From Liminaster sp045576355 (GTDB taxonomy: Bacteria; Bacteroidota; Bacteroidia; Bacteroidales; UBA3663), in NCBI GenBank assembly GCA_045576355.1, contig JAZNGG010000038.1:49348-113347 (forward strand): DNA of 64,000 nt, written 5' to 3'. The stretch's first letter is position 1. Every line of letters begins with the position of its first letter. The notes under the pieces were generated by a model. The model saw only the letters and a program-made list of their open reading frames with translations. It ran no database searches and was not told where the DNA came from. Position numbers and translations under genes: made by a program. Of this stretch, positions 9,088-17,281 are shown piece after piece.

Positions 9088-9963
9088 ATGATACAGTCTA
9101 TGACAGGTTTTGGCAAGGCAGTTGCTGAAATCGCTCACAAAAAGGTTACCGTAGAAATCAAGTCGCTCAACTCTAAACAACTTGATTTATCTATGCGTAT
9201 AGCTCCCCTCTATAGAGATAGGGAGATGGATTTTCGAGCACTCGTAACAGGTGCATTGATGAGAGGTAAGGTAGAATTTTCCTTGACAGTTGAGGAGATT
9301 TCTAATCAAGAAACTCCTAAGTTGGACCCAGATGTGATAGCAGACTATTTTAACCAGTTACAAGAAGTAGCTTCCAGAGTTGGTATTAACTCTTTGCCTC
9401 CTTATATTTTACCCGCTTTGCTTCGTCTCCCAGAGTCTGTGCATATGGTTGCCCCGGTAGTTGAGGAGGAGGAGTTGGATAGGGTATGTGACGTTGTTAA
9501 CGAAGCATTGAATAATCTTTTGTCTTTCCGCAAACAGGAAGGAGAGATGCTTTATCGCGTTTTTGAAAACAAAGTTAATAACATCTCTTCTTTGTTGGCG
9601 AGCGTTGAACCTTTTGAAAAGGATCGCATCACATTGATTCGTCAGCGTATTTTGGATCAATTAAAAGATTTACCGGTTTCCTATGATGCTAATCGTTTAG
9701 AGCAAGAACTGATATATTATATTGAAAAGTTAGATGTTAATGAGGAGAAGCACCGATTAGCTAACCATTTGCAATACTTTATTGAGACGATGAACTCAGA
9801 AATTCCTGGCCAAGGAAAGAAGTTAGGGTTTATTGCGCAAGAGATGGGGCGAGAAATAAATACTCTTGGATCAAAATCTAATCATGTTCAGATGCAGCAC
9901 ATCGTTGTCCAAATGAAGGACGAATTGGAGCAAATCAAAGAACAAGTGTTAAATGTTTTGTAA
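9088..9963 (+). CDS. yicC: YicC-type endoribonuclease family protein
   Basis: The start MIQSMTGFGKA is the invariant N terminus of YicC proteins, so the start is at 9088 although the frame is open further upstream. The 291 residues include the N-terminal YicC domain and the C-terminal domain (DUF1732) ending with GKKLGFIAQEMGREINTLGSK, the most conserved block. YicC-type proteins have been described as ribonucleases that act on RNA, including small RNAs. The gene heads a plus-strand unit with gmk (12 bp downstream) and nadD, the common yicC-gmk arrangement. Confidence 0.95.
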   Translation: MIQSMTGFGKAVAEIAHKKVTVEIKSLNSKQLDLSMRIAPLYRDREMDFRALVTGALMRGKVEFSLTVEEISNQETPKLDPDVIADYFNQLQEVASRVGINSLPPYILPALLRLPESVHMVAPVVEEEELDRVCDVVNEALNNLLSFRKQEGEMLYRVFENKVNNISSLLASVEPFEKDRITLIRQRILDQLKDLPVSYDANRLEQELIYYIEKLDVNEEKHRLANHLQYFIETMNSEIPGQGKKLGFIAQEMGREINTLGSKSNHVQMQHIVVQMKDELEQIKEQVLNVL

Positions 9964-9975
9964 AAGACTCGATTT

Positions 9976-10545
9976 ATGTCTTTAGGAAAATTGATTATAT
10001 TCAGTGCTCCATCTGGGAGTGGAAAGTCGACTTTGATAAATGATTTATTAGGTCGTGGATTAAACTTATCGTTCAGTATTTCGTGCACGAGTCGTCAGCC
10101 TCGAGGAGAAGAGCAGCATGGTAAAGAGTATTATTTCCTTTCTCCGGAAGAATTTCGCCTTCGGATTGCTCAAAATGAGTTTTTAGAGTATGAAGAGGTT
10201 TATCAGGATAAATTCTATGGCACACTTAAGAGTGAAGTGGATCGTCTCATCTCTGAAGGTAAAAATGTCATCTTTGACGTGGACGTAAAGGGAGGGGTAA
10301 ATATCAAGCAATTTTATGGTGATAGAGCGTTGAGTTTATTTATCCAGCCTCCTAGCCTTGATGCTTTACGTTCTCGCCTTCTTGGGCGAGGCACTGATGC
10401 CTTGGATGTGATCGAAAAACGTTTAGAGCGAGCTTCTTTTGAGTTATCTTTTGCCGGGCAATTTGATCGTGTCATTGTCAACGATGATTTAGAAAAAGCT
10501 AAGTCGGCGGTGTATGAAGCGGTGGATTCTTTTTTATCAGAGTAA
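9976..10545 (+). CDS. gmk: guanylate kinase
   Basis: Phosphorylates GMP to GDP with ATP. The P-loop SAPSGSGKST is at residues 9-18 and the GMP-binding segment SCTSRQPRGEEQHGKEYYF follows; YEEVYQDKFYGT is also conserved. The length of 189 residues is standard. It lies between yicC and nadD; its stop codon overlaps the nadD start by one base (TAATG), so the two are translationally coupled. Confidence 0.97.
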   Translation: MSLGKLIIFSAPSGSGKSTLINDLLGRGLNLSFSISCTSRQPRGEEQHGKEYYFLSPEEFRLRIAQNEFLEYEEVYQDKFYGTLKSEVDRLISEGKNVIFDVDVKGGVNIKQFYGDRALSLFIQPPSLDALRSRLLGRGTDALDVIEKRLERASFELSFAGQFDRVIVNDDLEKAKSAVYEAVDSFLSE

Positions 10546-11117
10546 TGCGGATCGGGATATATGGGGGATCATTTAACCCTGTGCACAATGGGCATATAGC
10601 TTTAGCTCAATTTATTTTAGCCCAAGATGTTGTTGATGAGATTTGGATGCTTCCATCTCCGCGAAATCCTCTTAAGTCTGAGAGTGAATTAGCAGACGAT
10701 TTCCATCGTCGCCGAATGTTAGAAATCGCTTTGAAAAGCATCCGAGGAGTGGAGGTGTGTTTGATAGAAGATAAATTGCCTCGCCCATCCTATACGATCC
10801 GAACTTTGGAGGCTCTCTCAGTAGCCTATCCGGAACATACTTTTTATTTAATAATTGGTGCGGATAATTGGGCAGTTTTTCCACGTTGGTATGAATGGGA
10901 ACAGATATTGGAAAAATACCAAATTTTAGTCTATCCGCGTCCGGGTTATGAGGCGACTGTTATAGCTTCTCACCCTCATGTTTTGTTATTGGATGCCCCT
11001 CTCCATGAGTGTTCGTCCACGGAGGTTAGGAGTTGTATTAAAAATGGTGGAAGTTATAGAGATAAGATTCCGACAAAAGTTGCCGAATATATAGAGAGAA
11101 ATGATTTATATCATTAA
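10545..11117 (+). CDS. nadD: nicotinate-nucleotide adenylyltransferase
   Basis: Transfers AMP from ATP to nicotinate mononucleotide in NAD synthesis. The nucleotidyltransferase motif GGSFNPVHNGH is at residues 7-17 and the C-terminal ISSTEVR-type motif appears as CSSTEVRSCI. The length of 190 residues is normal. It overlaps the gmk stop by one base and belongs to the yicC-gmk-nadD unit, which continues into the DUF5063 gene 31 bp later. Confidence 0.96.
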   Translation: MRIGIYGGSFNPVHNGHIALAQFILAQDVVDEIWMLPSPRNPLKSESELADDFHRRRMLEIALKSIRGVEVCLIEDKLPRPSYTIRTLEALSVAYPEHTFYLIIGADNWAVFPRWYEWEQILEKYQILVYPRPGYEATVIASHPHVLLLDAPLHECSSTEVRSCIKNGGSYRDKIPTKVAEYIERNDLYH

Positions 11118-11148
11118 TAACTAAACTTTTAAGAGAGTATAAATAATA

Positions 11149-11673
11149 ATGAATACTTTACAAAAGCCTATCTATGCACCAGTTGTAATAGATTTTTTGA
11201 CAGCAGTAACAGAGTATTGTATTTTTTTAGAGAAGTCTGCCCCTTGCGCGAATAAAGAGTTTTTAGAGCGTATGACAAGGCTACTTCCCTTGATATATGT
11301 TAAGGCTTCTTTACTTCCTATTATTGAGTTCGAAGGTGATGAAGATTTGGCAGAGCTGGTAACAGAAGATGATTATAATTCTGTTCGTCATTATGTTTGG
11401 CAAATTTTAGGAGGAGATGATGATTACATGGAGGTGTTTACACCGGATATGCATTTTAGTGAGCAACCTATTGTAGCAAGTATCTCTGAAAACCTTGCGG
11501 ATATCTATCAAGATCTTAAAAATTTTGCAGCAGCGTTTGCTGATGGTAATGAGATAAATATGAATAATGCGATTGTTCGCGTACATGAAAATTTTACAAC
11601 ATATTGGGGACAGAAATTGGTCAATGTTATGCGACCATTACATAACCTACTTTATGACGCTTCTGAAAGTTAG
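11149..11673 (+). CDS. DUF5063 family protein
   Basis: A soluble acidic protein of 174 residues with predicted helices throughout and no signal peptide. It matches the Bacteroidota family DUF5063 (pattern FLTAVTEYCIFLE...LLPLIYVKASLLP near the N terminus and a C-terminal YWGQKLVNVMRPLHNLLY). Function is unknown. It sits between nadD and an RNase D-like exonuclease, a neighbour pairing I remember from related genomes, so a link to nucleic-acid metabolism is possible but not shown. Confidence 0.75.
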   Translation: MNTLQKPIYAPVVIDFLTAVTEYCIFLEKSAPCANKEFLERMTRLLPLIYVKASLLPIIEFEGDEDLAELVTEDDYNSVRHYVWQILGGDDDYMEVFTPDMHFSEQPIVASISENLADIYQDLKNFAAAFADGNEINMNNAIVRVHENFTTYWGQKLVNVMRPLHNLLYDASES

Positions 11674-11819
11674 ATTTCAGTTTTTTGTGTTAACGGACTT
11701 CCTTTGGGGATCAAAGAAGATAAGAGATTTGAGCTTAAAATATTAAGATAGTAAGCAGATGTGAGCATATTAACATATTGATTTATAGAAAGTAAATAAA
11801 AACGAAATTAATTAATTCT

Positions 11820-12416
11820 GTGTATTTAAAAACTATATCTAAAGAGGTTTTAGAATCTTTGCCCCTTGTCAGTTATGATGGCAATATTGTTGTCATCAAT
11901 ACAATGGAGGAGGCACAAACAGCAGTAGATACTTTGCGAAAAGCGGGGACTGTTATTGGCTTCGATACCGAAACACGTCCTTCTTTTCAGCGAGGTATAA
12001 CATATAAAGTGGCTTTAGTACAACTTTCTACTAATCGGACTTGTTATCTTTTTCGCCTTTCTAAGATGAAAGGATTGGGCCCACTAAAATCATTGTTTGA
12101 GGATCCAACCATCATCAAAGTGGGACTTTCTACTCATGATGATTTTGCAAACCTTCGTAAGTGGGAATATTTTGAACAGCAAGGAGTGATAGAAATACAG
12201 TCATTTGTCTCTAAGTTTGGCATTGAAGATAAGAGTCTAGCTAAAGTATATGCTATCCTTTTTGGAAAGAAAATTTCCAAACGCCAGCGATTGACCAATT
12301 GGGAAAATGCTGAATTGACAGATAAACAGATGGCTTATGCTGCACTCGATGCTGTGGCATGTGTAGAGATATATAACGAACTCTTAATGCAAGGAGGAGC
12401 GAAGATTTTAGGATAA
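11820..12416 (+). CDS. 3'-5' exonuclease, RNase D/WRN-like (DEDD)
   Basis: A 198-residue single-domain DEDDy-type exonuclease. Exo I is GFDTETRP (about 47-54); Exo II is around GLSTHDDFANLRKW; Exo III is YAALDAVACVEIY, with the Tyr and Asp of the DEDDy class. It lacks the HRDC domain of RNase D and so resembles stand-alone WRN-type exonucleases. The start is a GTG at 11820; no in-frame ATG is suitably placed. It follows the DUF5063 gene after 146 bp in which I see no hairpin or clear promoter. Confidence 0.9.
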   Translation: MYLKTISKEVLESLPLVSYDGNIVVINTMEEAQTAVDTLRKAGTVIGFDTETRPSFQRGITYKVALVQLSTNRTCYLFRLSKMKGLGPLKSLFEDPTIIKVGLSTHDDFANLRKWEYFEQQGVIEIQSFVSKFGIEDKSLAKVYAILFGKKISKRQRLTNWENAELTDKQMAYAALDAVACVEIYNELLMQGGAKILG

Positions 12417-12427
12417 ATTATTTTATT

Positions 12428-12628
12428 ATGAAAAGACATATAATTGTTCCCGGATTCCTTTTTATTTATGCTCTTGTCATGGCCTACATCGGTTGGGAGC
12501 AATGGGTAGAGGTGGAAGGTGGAACGTTGGAGTACGTTCTTTTTAATGTTGCAGAGTTGGTTATCATTATTATTCTCTACTTTTTGTTGCAACGCAAAGA
12601 GAAACTGAGAAATAAAAGAAAATTATAA
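12428..12628 (+). CDS. small two-helix membrane protein
   Basis: A 66-residue protein with two membrane segments (about 7-22 and 36-56) and a basic C-terminal tail (LLQRKEKLRNKRKL). Only 11 bp separate it from the exonuclease and 9 bp from the following dehydrogenase-like gene, so it is very likely part of the same transcript. It is not assigned to a named family. The positive tail predicts cytoplasmic N and C termini. Confidence 0.7.
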   Translation: MKRHIIVPGFLFIYALVMAYIGWEQWVEVEGGTLEYVLFNVAELVIIIILYFLLQRKEKLRNKRKL

Positions 12629-12637
12629 TAATACCTT

Positions 12638-13534
12638 ATGTTTAAGAAACTTGTTGTAATAGAACCCATCAATTTGATTCCTTCGGCAGAAAAGTCTCTT
12701 TCAGATAGAGCTAATGAGGTAATCATGTACACTGACATTCCCTCCGATGCAGATGAGATTGTCAGACGTATTGGCGATGCCGATGCTGTCCTTTTGAGTT
12801 ATACTTCAACACTTACTTCGGACATTCTTGCTCGTTGTCCACAAGTGAAATACATCGGCATGTGTTGTTCGCTCTATTCTCCTGAGAGTGCTAATGTCGA
12901 TATTCATTTTGCGGAGCATCATGGTATAACCGTGACCGGTATTCGTGACTATGGAGATGAGGGTGTTGTTGAGTATGTAATTAGCGAATTAGTTCGCATT
13001 CTTCATGGTTTTGAGCAGCCGGCATGGGAAGGTACTCCTCGCGAGATTACCAACTTGAAAGTAGGTATTGTCGGGTTAGGAAAATCAGGAGGAATGATAG
13101 CCGATGCTCTTCATTTCTTTGGAGCACAGATCTCTTATTATGCTCGTAGTGAGAAGAGTGCAGCCTTGGCTAAAGGCTATCAGTTCATGCCGCTGAATTC
13201 ATTGTTGGAGTGGAGCGATGTCGTTTGCTGTTGCCTAAATAAAAACACTGTTTTGCTGCATGCAGAGCAATTTAAATCTTTAGGTAATCATAAGATATTG
13301 TTTAATACAGGACTCTCTCCGGCTTGGGATGAAGATTCGTTATTGGAGTGGTTAAAAGGGGACAATCTATGCCTTTGTGATACCGAGGGTGCTTTAGGAG
13401 GAAGTCATTTAACCCATCATCCACATGTGCGTTGTATGGGTGTCTCTACCGGTCGTACTTCCCAGGCTTTTGTTCGACTGAGTGAGAAAGTGTTGGCCAA
13501 TATTGACCGATATCTTGCGTCTGTGGTTGGTTAA
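12638..13534 (+). CDS. D-2-hydroxyacid dehydrogenase-fold protein with altered active site
   Basis: A 298-residue protein with the two-domain fold of D-isomer-specific 2-hydroxyacid dehydrogenases. The NAD-binding motif is VGIVGLGKSGGMIADAL (about 145-161). The catalytic arginine motif NTARG appears instead as NTGLSPAWDE, and the catalytic histidine of TPHxG is replaced (MGVST region), while the acidic DTEGALG segment remains. Related Bacteroides proteins share the long MCCSLYSPESANVDI block and are sometimes annotated misleadingly as dihydrofolate reductase. It may bind NAD(H) without the classical reaction. It is last in its operon, before a strong hairpin at 13826-13872. Confidence 0.8.
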   Translation: MFKKLVVIEPINLIPSAEKSLSDRANEVIMYTDIPSDADEIVRRIGDADAVLLSYTSTLTSDILARCPQVKYIGMCCSLYSPESANVDIHFAEHHGITVTGIRDYGDEGVVEYVISELVRILHGFEQPAWEGTPREITNLKVGIVGLGKSGGMIADALHFFGAQISYYARSEKSAALAKGYQFMPLNSLLEWSDVVCCCLNKNTVLLHAEQFKSLGNHKILFNTGLSPAWDEDSLLEWLKGDNLCLCDTEGALGGSHLTHHPHVRCMGVSTGRTSQAFVRLSEKVLANIDRYLASVVG

Positions 13535-13825
13535 TAAAGAGTATGTCTCTAGTCGATAAACGTAACGAACAACCTTTTTTCATCATAAATTAGTATTTTC
13601 TCCTATCTGTTTTGGATATTTTCTTTTAGAATATATATCGCGACAATAGTTTTAAGAAGCAAGTTAGGAAATGTATTTTGGTTATCAATATTGATGATTT
13701 TTCTGTTTAAATTGTTATTTGCAATGTTAAGATTTTTACATTTTTATGTTTTTCTGAGAGTCTCTGTTTCACTTTTATTCTCTTAGTATAGTAATTATCA
13801 TATTGCTCTCAACAATTTGGTGTAA

Positions 13826-13872
13826 TACAATTTCTCCCGAAACACATTGCTGGTGTTTCGGGAGAAATTGTA
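13826..13872. terminator. 20-bp perfect hairpin between convergent genes
   Basis: The arm 13826-13845 (TACAATTTCTCCCGAAACAC) pairs perfectly with 13853-13872 around a 7-nt loop. It lies in the 406-bp gap between the dehydrogenase-fold gene and the convergent rhaD. It probably ends transcription from both sides, although neither side has a strong U-tract. I see nothing else in the gap, which is AT-rich without credible coding frames. Confidence 0.65.
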
Positions 13873-13940
13873 TATGGTACGATTATATGAAAGATTTAGA
13901 TAGCTCTCTCTGTTATCGTCTTAAATTGTCATAATGATTA

Positions 13941-14762
13941 TCAGCATGGTCTCTTTTTAGGGAGATTAAAGACGTCTTGAACCTCTTTCATCGCAGCATC
14001 TGTCATGCCGTCCGGTTCGCTACCCATGTTGCGAGCACACATATATATGTTTGCAGCTTTGTTGAGCACGTCAATCTGATCAAAAGCATCCATAACGTCT
14101 TGACCTACTGCACACACACCATGTTTCTCCCAAAGGACAACATCAAAATCCTTGATTTGCTCCATAGTTGCATCTGCCAATGTGACAGAGCCGGGCAATT
14201 GGTAGGGAACAATGCCAATGCCAAGAGGAGCAAAAGCGAGTGTTTCCGGAATCATGGACCAAAGTACACGAGTCATTTCTCCGGGACGGAGGAAACGACT
14301 GATATGACTCATGGCTACTAATTCGATGGGGTGGGTGTGTACTGTTGCTTTATAACATGATCCTGTTTCTAAAAGATAGGCATGCATGGAGAGGTGAGAG
14401 GGAAGCTCTGAAGTGGGCATCACTACTTCGTCAGCGATGATTTCATAGCTGGCGCAGTCATCACAGATACGGATAATTGACCCATTTGCCATCGGTTTTT
14501 TGGCAAGATCTCTCATCCGTTTGCCTGTACCTTTGCAATAGAAAAAGCACCCTTTAAGACAAGGAAGAGTTACTCCAATCTGGAAGATAGGAGAGATGGC
14601 AGGCATGCTACGCATCTCGTCACCAGCAAATTCTGTAATGTTGATAGTGATGTTGCCACCATTACGTTCAGCCCATCCTTTTTCCCATAGATAACCGGCT
14701 ACTTCAGCCACTTTATAGACTTCTGTTGTAAGACCGGGACGGCCTTCAAGTATAGATTTCAT
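13941..14762 (-). CDS. rhaD: rhamnulose-1-phosphate aldolase
   Basis: A class II zinc aldolase that splits L-rhamnulose 1-phosphate into dihydroxyacetone phosphate and L-lactaldehyde. The metal ligands are in ATVHTHPIE (HTH) and the later EKHGV segment; the N-terminal ERNGGNITI loop is typical of the family. The length of 273 residues matches E. coli RhaD (274). It is the last gene of the rhaB-rhaA-rhaT-rhaD operon, 45 bp after rhaT. No lactaldehyde reductase gene lies nearby. Confidence 0.95.
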   Translation of the reverse strand: MKSILEGRPGLTTEVYKVAEVAGYLWEKGWAERNGGNITINITEFAGDEMRSMPAISPIFQIGVTLPCLKGCFFYCKGTGKRMRDLAKKPMANGSIIRICDDCASYEIIADEVVMPTSELPSHLSMHAYLLETGSCYKATVHTHPIELVAMSHISRFLRPGEMTRVLWSMIPETLAFAPLGIGIVPYQLPGSVTLADATMEQIKDFDVVLWEKHGVCAVGQDVMDAFDQIDVLNKAANIYMCARNMGSEPDGMTDAAMKEVQDVFNLPKKRPC

Positions 14763-14807
14763 ATTTGAATTATTAATTAGTGATATGTTTGTTGTTATAG
14801 TGTGAGT

Positions 14808-15848
14808 TTATTTCAATAACTCTGGGATAAATGTTGAGACAATCAATATCGCAATACCGATAATCAAAACAGTTATGGTTTTAGTAGAACATCCTTTCCA
14901 CTCTTTGAGGATGATGCCCCAAACGTTGGAGAAAGTAACATTAAGTGCCATAAGAATACAGAAAGCGAAGGTCATCATGGCAGAGCCTTCTTCAAAGAAG
15001 CCTTTACCTAAGCTGAGACCGAAAAATTGGCTATACCACAAAGCACCTGCTAAAGCGCAGAACAAAAGGTTGTTGCCCCAAAGACTGCCTTGCTTATAAT
15101 CGCCCCAAGTCTTATTGACAGAGTTCTGATAGAAACAATAGATGGCATTAGTTACAAAACCTCCTAATGTCACAAGCATGGTTGCAGGGAGGGTTTTGTA
15201 CATAGCATCAGTCGCATCTCCGAAGTGAAGCCCTGAGCCAAATTCTAATCCAATGTTGAAACATGCACTCATAAAGCCCGCTAAAAGAGCAATAGTGATT
15301 CCCTTGGGGAAATTAAAGTCTTTGACCGCAGCTTTCTTTTCCTCTTCAGATAGAGACGCCGCTTTCATATTGCCGGCAACACCGATGATAGCAATACCGA
15401 TGAGTGTAACAACGACACCTGCGATAACAGCAAAAGTAAGTTTGGATAGATGATCTGCTTCAGGATAGAATATGTTGAGCATCACAGGAGCAAGGATTGT
15501 ACCTAAGCCGGAGCAAGTTCCTAAAGCGATGGATTGACCTAATGCGACACCGAGATAGCGCATAGATAATCCGAAAGTAAGACCGCCCACACCCCAAAGC
15601 ACACCAAAGAGTATGGTCATCCAAATATTAAATGTGTTGGCTGATGTGAAAAGTTCGCAGAGACAATGGCCTTCCGGAACGGCAAGCATGGCTCCTAACA
15701 GAGGAAAGACTAACCACGCAAAAACTCCTTGTACGATCCAATAGGACTCCCAACTCCATTTTTTGATTTTGTTGATGGGCACATAGCAAGAAGATTGGCA
15801 GAAAGCTCCAATGGCTATGATGAGAAGACCGATAATAATGTTTAACAT
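14808..15848 (-). CDS. rhaT: L-rhamnose/proton symporter
   Basis: An inner-membrane permease of the RhaT (drug/metabolite transporter-like) family with about ten hydrophobic helices over 346 residues. The N terminus IIGLLIIAIGAFCQSSCYVP and the block LGVALGQSIALGTCSGLGT are characteristic. It imports L-rhamnose with a proton. It lies between rhaA and rhaD in the operon; the rhaA-rhaT spacer contains a long nested hairpin (15884-15940). Confidence 0.95.
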   Translation of the reverse strand: MLNIIIGLLIIAIGAFCQSSCYVPINKIKKWSWESYWIVQGVFAWLVFPLLGAMLAVPEGHCLCELFTSANTFNIWMTILFGVLWGVGGLTFGLSMRYLGVALGQSIALGTCSGLGTILAPVMLNIFYPEADHLSKLTFAVIAGVVVTLIGIAIIGVAGNMKAASLSEEEKKAAVKDFNFPKGITIALLAGFMSACFNIGLEFGSGLHFGDATDAMYKTLPATMLVTLGGFVTNAIYCFYQNSVNKTWGDYKQGSLWGNNLLFCALAGALWYSQFFGLSLGKGFFEEGSAMMTFAFCILMALNVTFSNVWGIILKEWKGCSTKTITVLIIGIAILIVSTFIPELLK

Positions 15849-15883
15849 AATGAAGATGATAGTTTAAAACTTTATTGAAAGTT

Positions 15884-15940
15884 GAAAACTGAAAACTGAA
15901 AGGTGGCTACACGTAGCATATTTTTCAGTTTCCAGTTTTC
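15884..15940 (-). promoter_or_regulatory. nested hairpin in the rhaA-rhaT spacer
   Basis: Outer arms 15884-15901 and 15923-15940 match at 17 of 18 positions; each arm consists of the 7-nt unit GAAAACT or its complement. An inner hairpin GCTAC-AC-GTAGC (15906-15917) fills the loop. In the transcript it could stabilise or attenuate between rhaA and rhaT. No U-tract marks it as a full terminator. Confidence 0.5.
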
Positions 15941-15960
15941 AGTTTTTACTTTAAAATAGA

Positions 15961-17217
15961 TTAACCACGCTTAGAGGTAACGTCAGCTTCGTACTTTTCG
16001 ATTTCACCGAGGAAAGCATCTCCAACAGGAACATTGTTCTTCAAGCAGAACATGTCATAAACAGCTTGCCATGGCATGGCTTTTTGCTCTTCAACAAGAC
16101 CAAGAAGTTTGTAGCCTTCTCCTGCAAGTTCATATTTAGAGAGCATCTCTTTCGGTTCGAGCAATGCGCGAAGCATGCACTTCTGAGCTGAACGAGAGCC
16201 GATGACATAAGCACCGATACGGTTGATAGAGCCATCAAAGAAGTCCAAGCCATAATGAACGCGGTCGAGAGCTCCGGCACGTACGATTTCGAAGAACAAC
16301 TCCTGAGTAGGATCGTCCATAATGGTTACGTGGTCTGAATCCCAACGTACTGGACGAGAAACGTGAAGCATCAACTCTTTTACAAAAGGAAGAACTGCGC
16401 TTACTTTGTCAGCAGGAGACTCTGTCGGGTGATAGTGACCTGTATCGATTGTGAGAATCTTGTCATACTTAGCTGCATATGCAGTATAGAAGTCATGAGA
16501 ACCTACAGTGAAACTTTCTAATCCAATACCGAAAACTTTACCTTCGATACAATCCTTCATCATGGGCTGTTCTTTTTCGAAAATTTCGTCAAGCGATTGC
16601 TTCAAAAGGTTGCGATAGAGAGCATGATTTACACTTACATCCTTGCATCCATCATGCACCCAAAGGTTCATGATACATGGGTCTCCCTGAGCCTCTCCCA
16701 TAGCATTGGCGATGTCACGGCAACGCTTAGTGTGCTCGATCCAGAATTTACGAATGCTATCGTCCGGATTTGCCAATGAGAGGCTGCCAGACTTCGGGTG
16801 TGAGAAAGATGAAGAGTTGAAGTCCAAAAGAGTGTTGTGCTCTTTGGCCCAATCAATCCAAGACTGGAAATGTTCTACTGTAACCTCATCACGATCCACA
16901 ACTTTTCCTTTAAAATCACCATAGATTTCATGCAAGTTAAGACGGTGGCTACCAGGAATGAGAGATTTCGCTTTAAGAATGTCTTGACGTAACTCATCAA
17001 TGTTGCGTGCAGCACCCGGGAAATCACCAGTGGACTGGATACCTCCTGACATAGCGCTGGCTTGAACTTCAAATCCCTTTACGTCATCTGCCTGCCAACA
17101 GTGCATGCTAAGATGAAAATCTTGTAATTGTTCTAATACTTTGTCTGTGTCGATGCCTATTTCTGCATAGCGTTCTTTAGCAATGGCATAGGCTTTTTCG
17201 ATTAACTCTGGTTTCAT
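15961..17217 (-). CDS. rhaA: L-rhamnose isomerase
   Basis: Converts L-rhamnose to L-rhamnulose, a metal-dependent TIM-barrel isomerase. The length of 418 residues fits the family (419 in E. coli). Conserved blocks include NLHEIYGDFKGK, DFNSSSFSHPKSG, the metal-site segments around VHDGCKD and ILTIDTGHYHPTE, and WDSDHVTIMDD. It follows rhaB by 64 bp within the operon. Confidence 0.97.
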   Translation of the reverse strand: MKPELIEKAYAIAKERYAEIGIDTDKVLEQLQDFHLSMHCWQADDVKGFEVQASAMSGGIQSTGDFPGAARNIDELRQDILKAKSLIPGSHRLNLHEIYGDFKGKVVDRDEVTVEHFQSWIDWAKEHNTLLDFNSSSFSHPKSGSLSLANPDDSIRKFWIEHTKRCRDIANAMGEAQGDPCIMNLWVHDGCKDVSVNHALYRNLLKQSLDEIFEKEQPMMKDCIEGKVFGIGLESFTVGSHDFYTAYAAKYDKILTIDTGHYHPTESPADKVSAVLPFVKELMLHVSRPVRWDSDHVTIMDDPTQELFFEIVRAGALDRVHYGLDFFDGSINRIGAYVIGSRSAQKCMLRALLEPKEMLSKYELAGEGYKLLGLVEEQKAMPWQAVYDMFCLKNNVPVGDAFLGEIEKYEADVTSKRG

Positions 17218-17281
17218 AATTTTTGTGTCTGTTGTTAAAAGGTTAGTAAATTATGTTTTAAATTGTTATGATTAATGTCTT

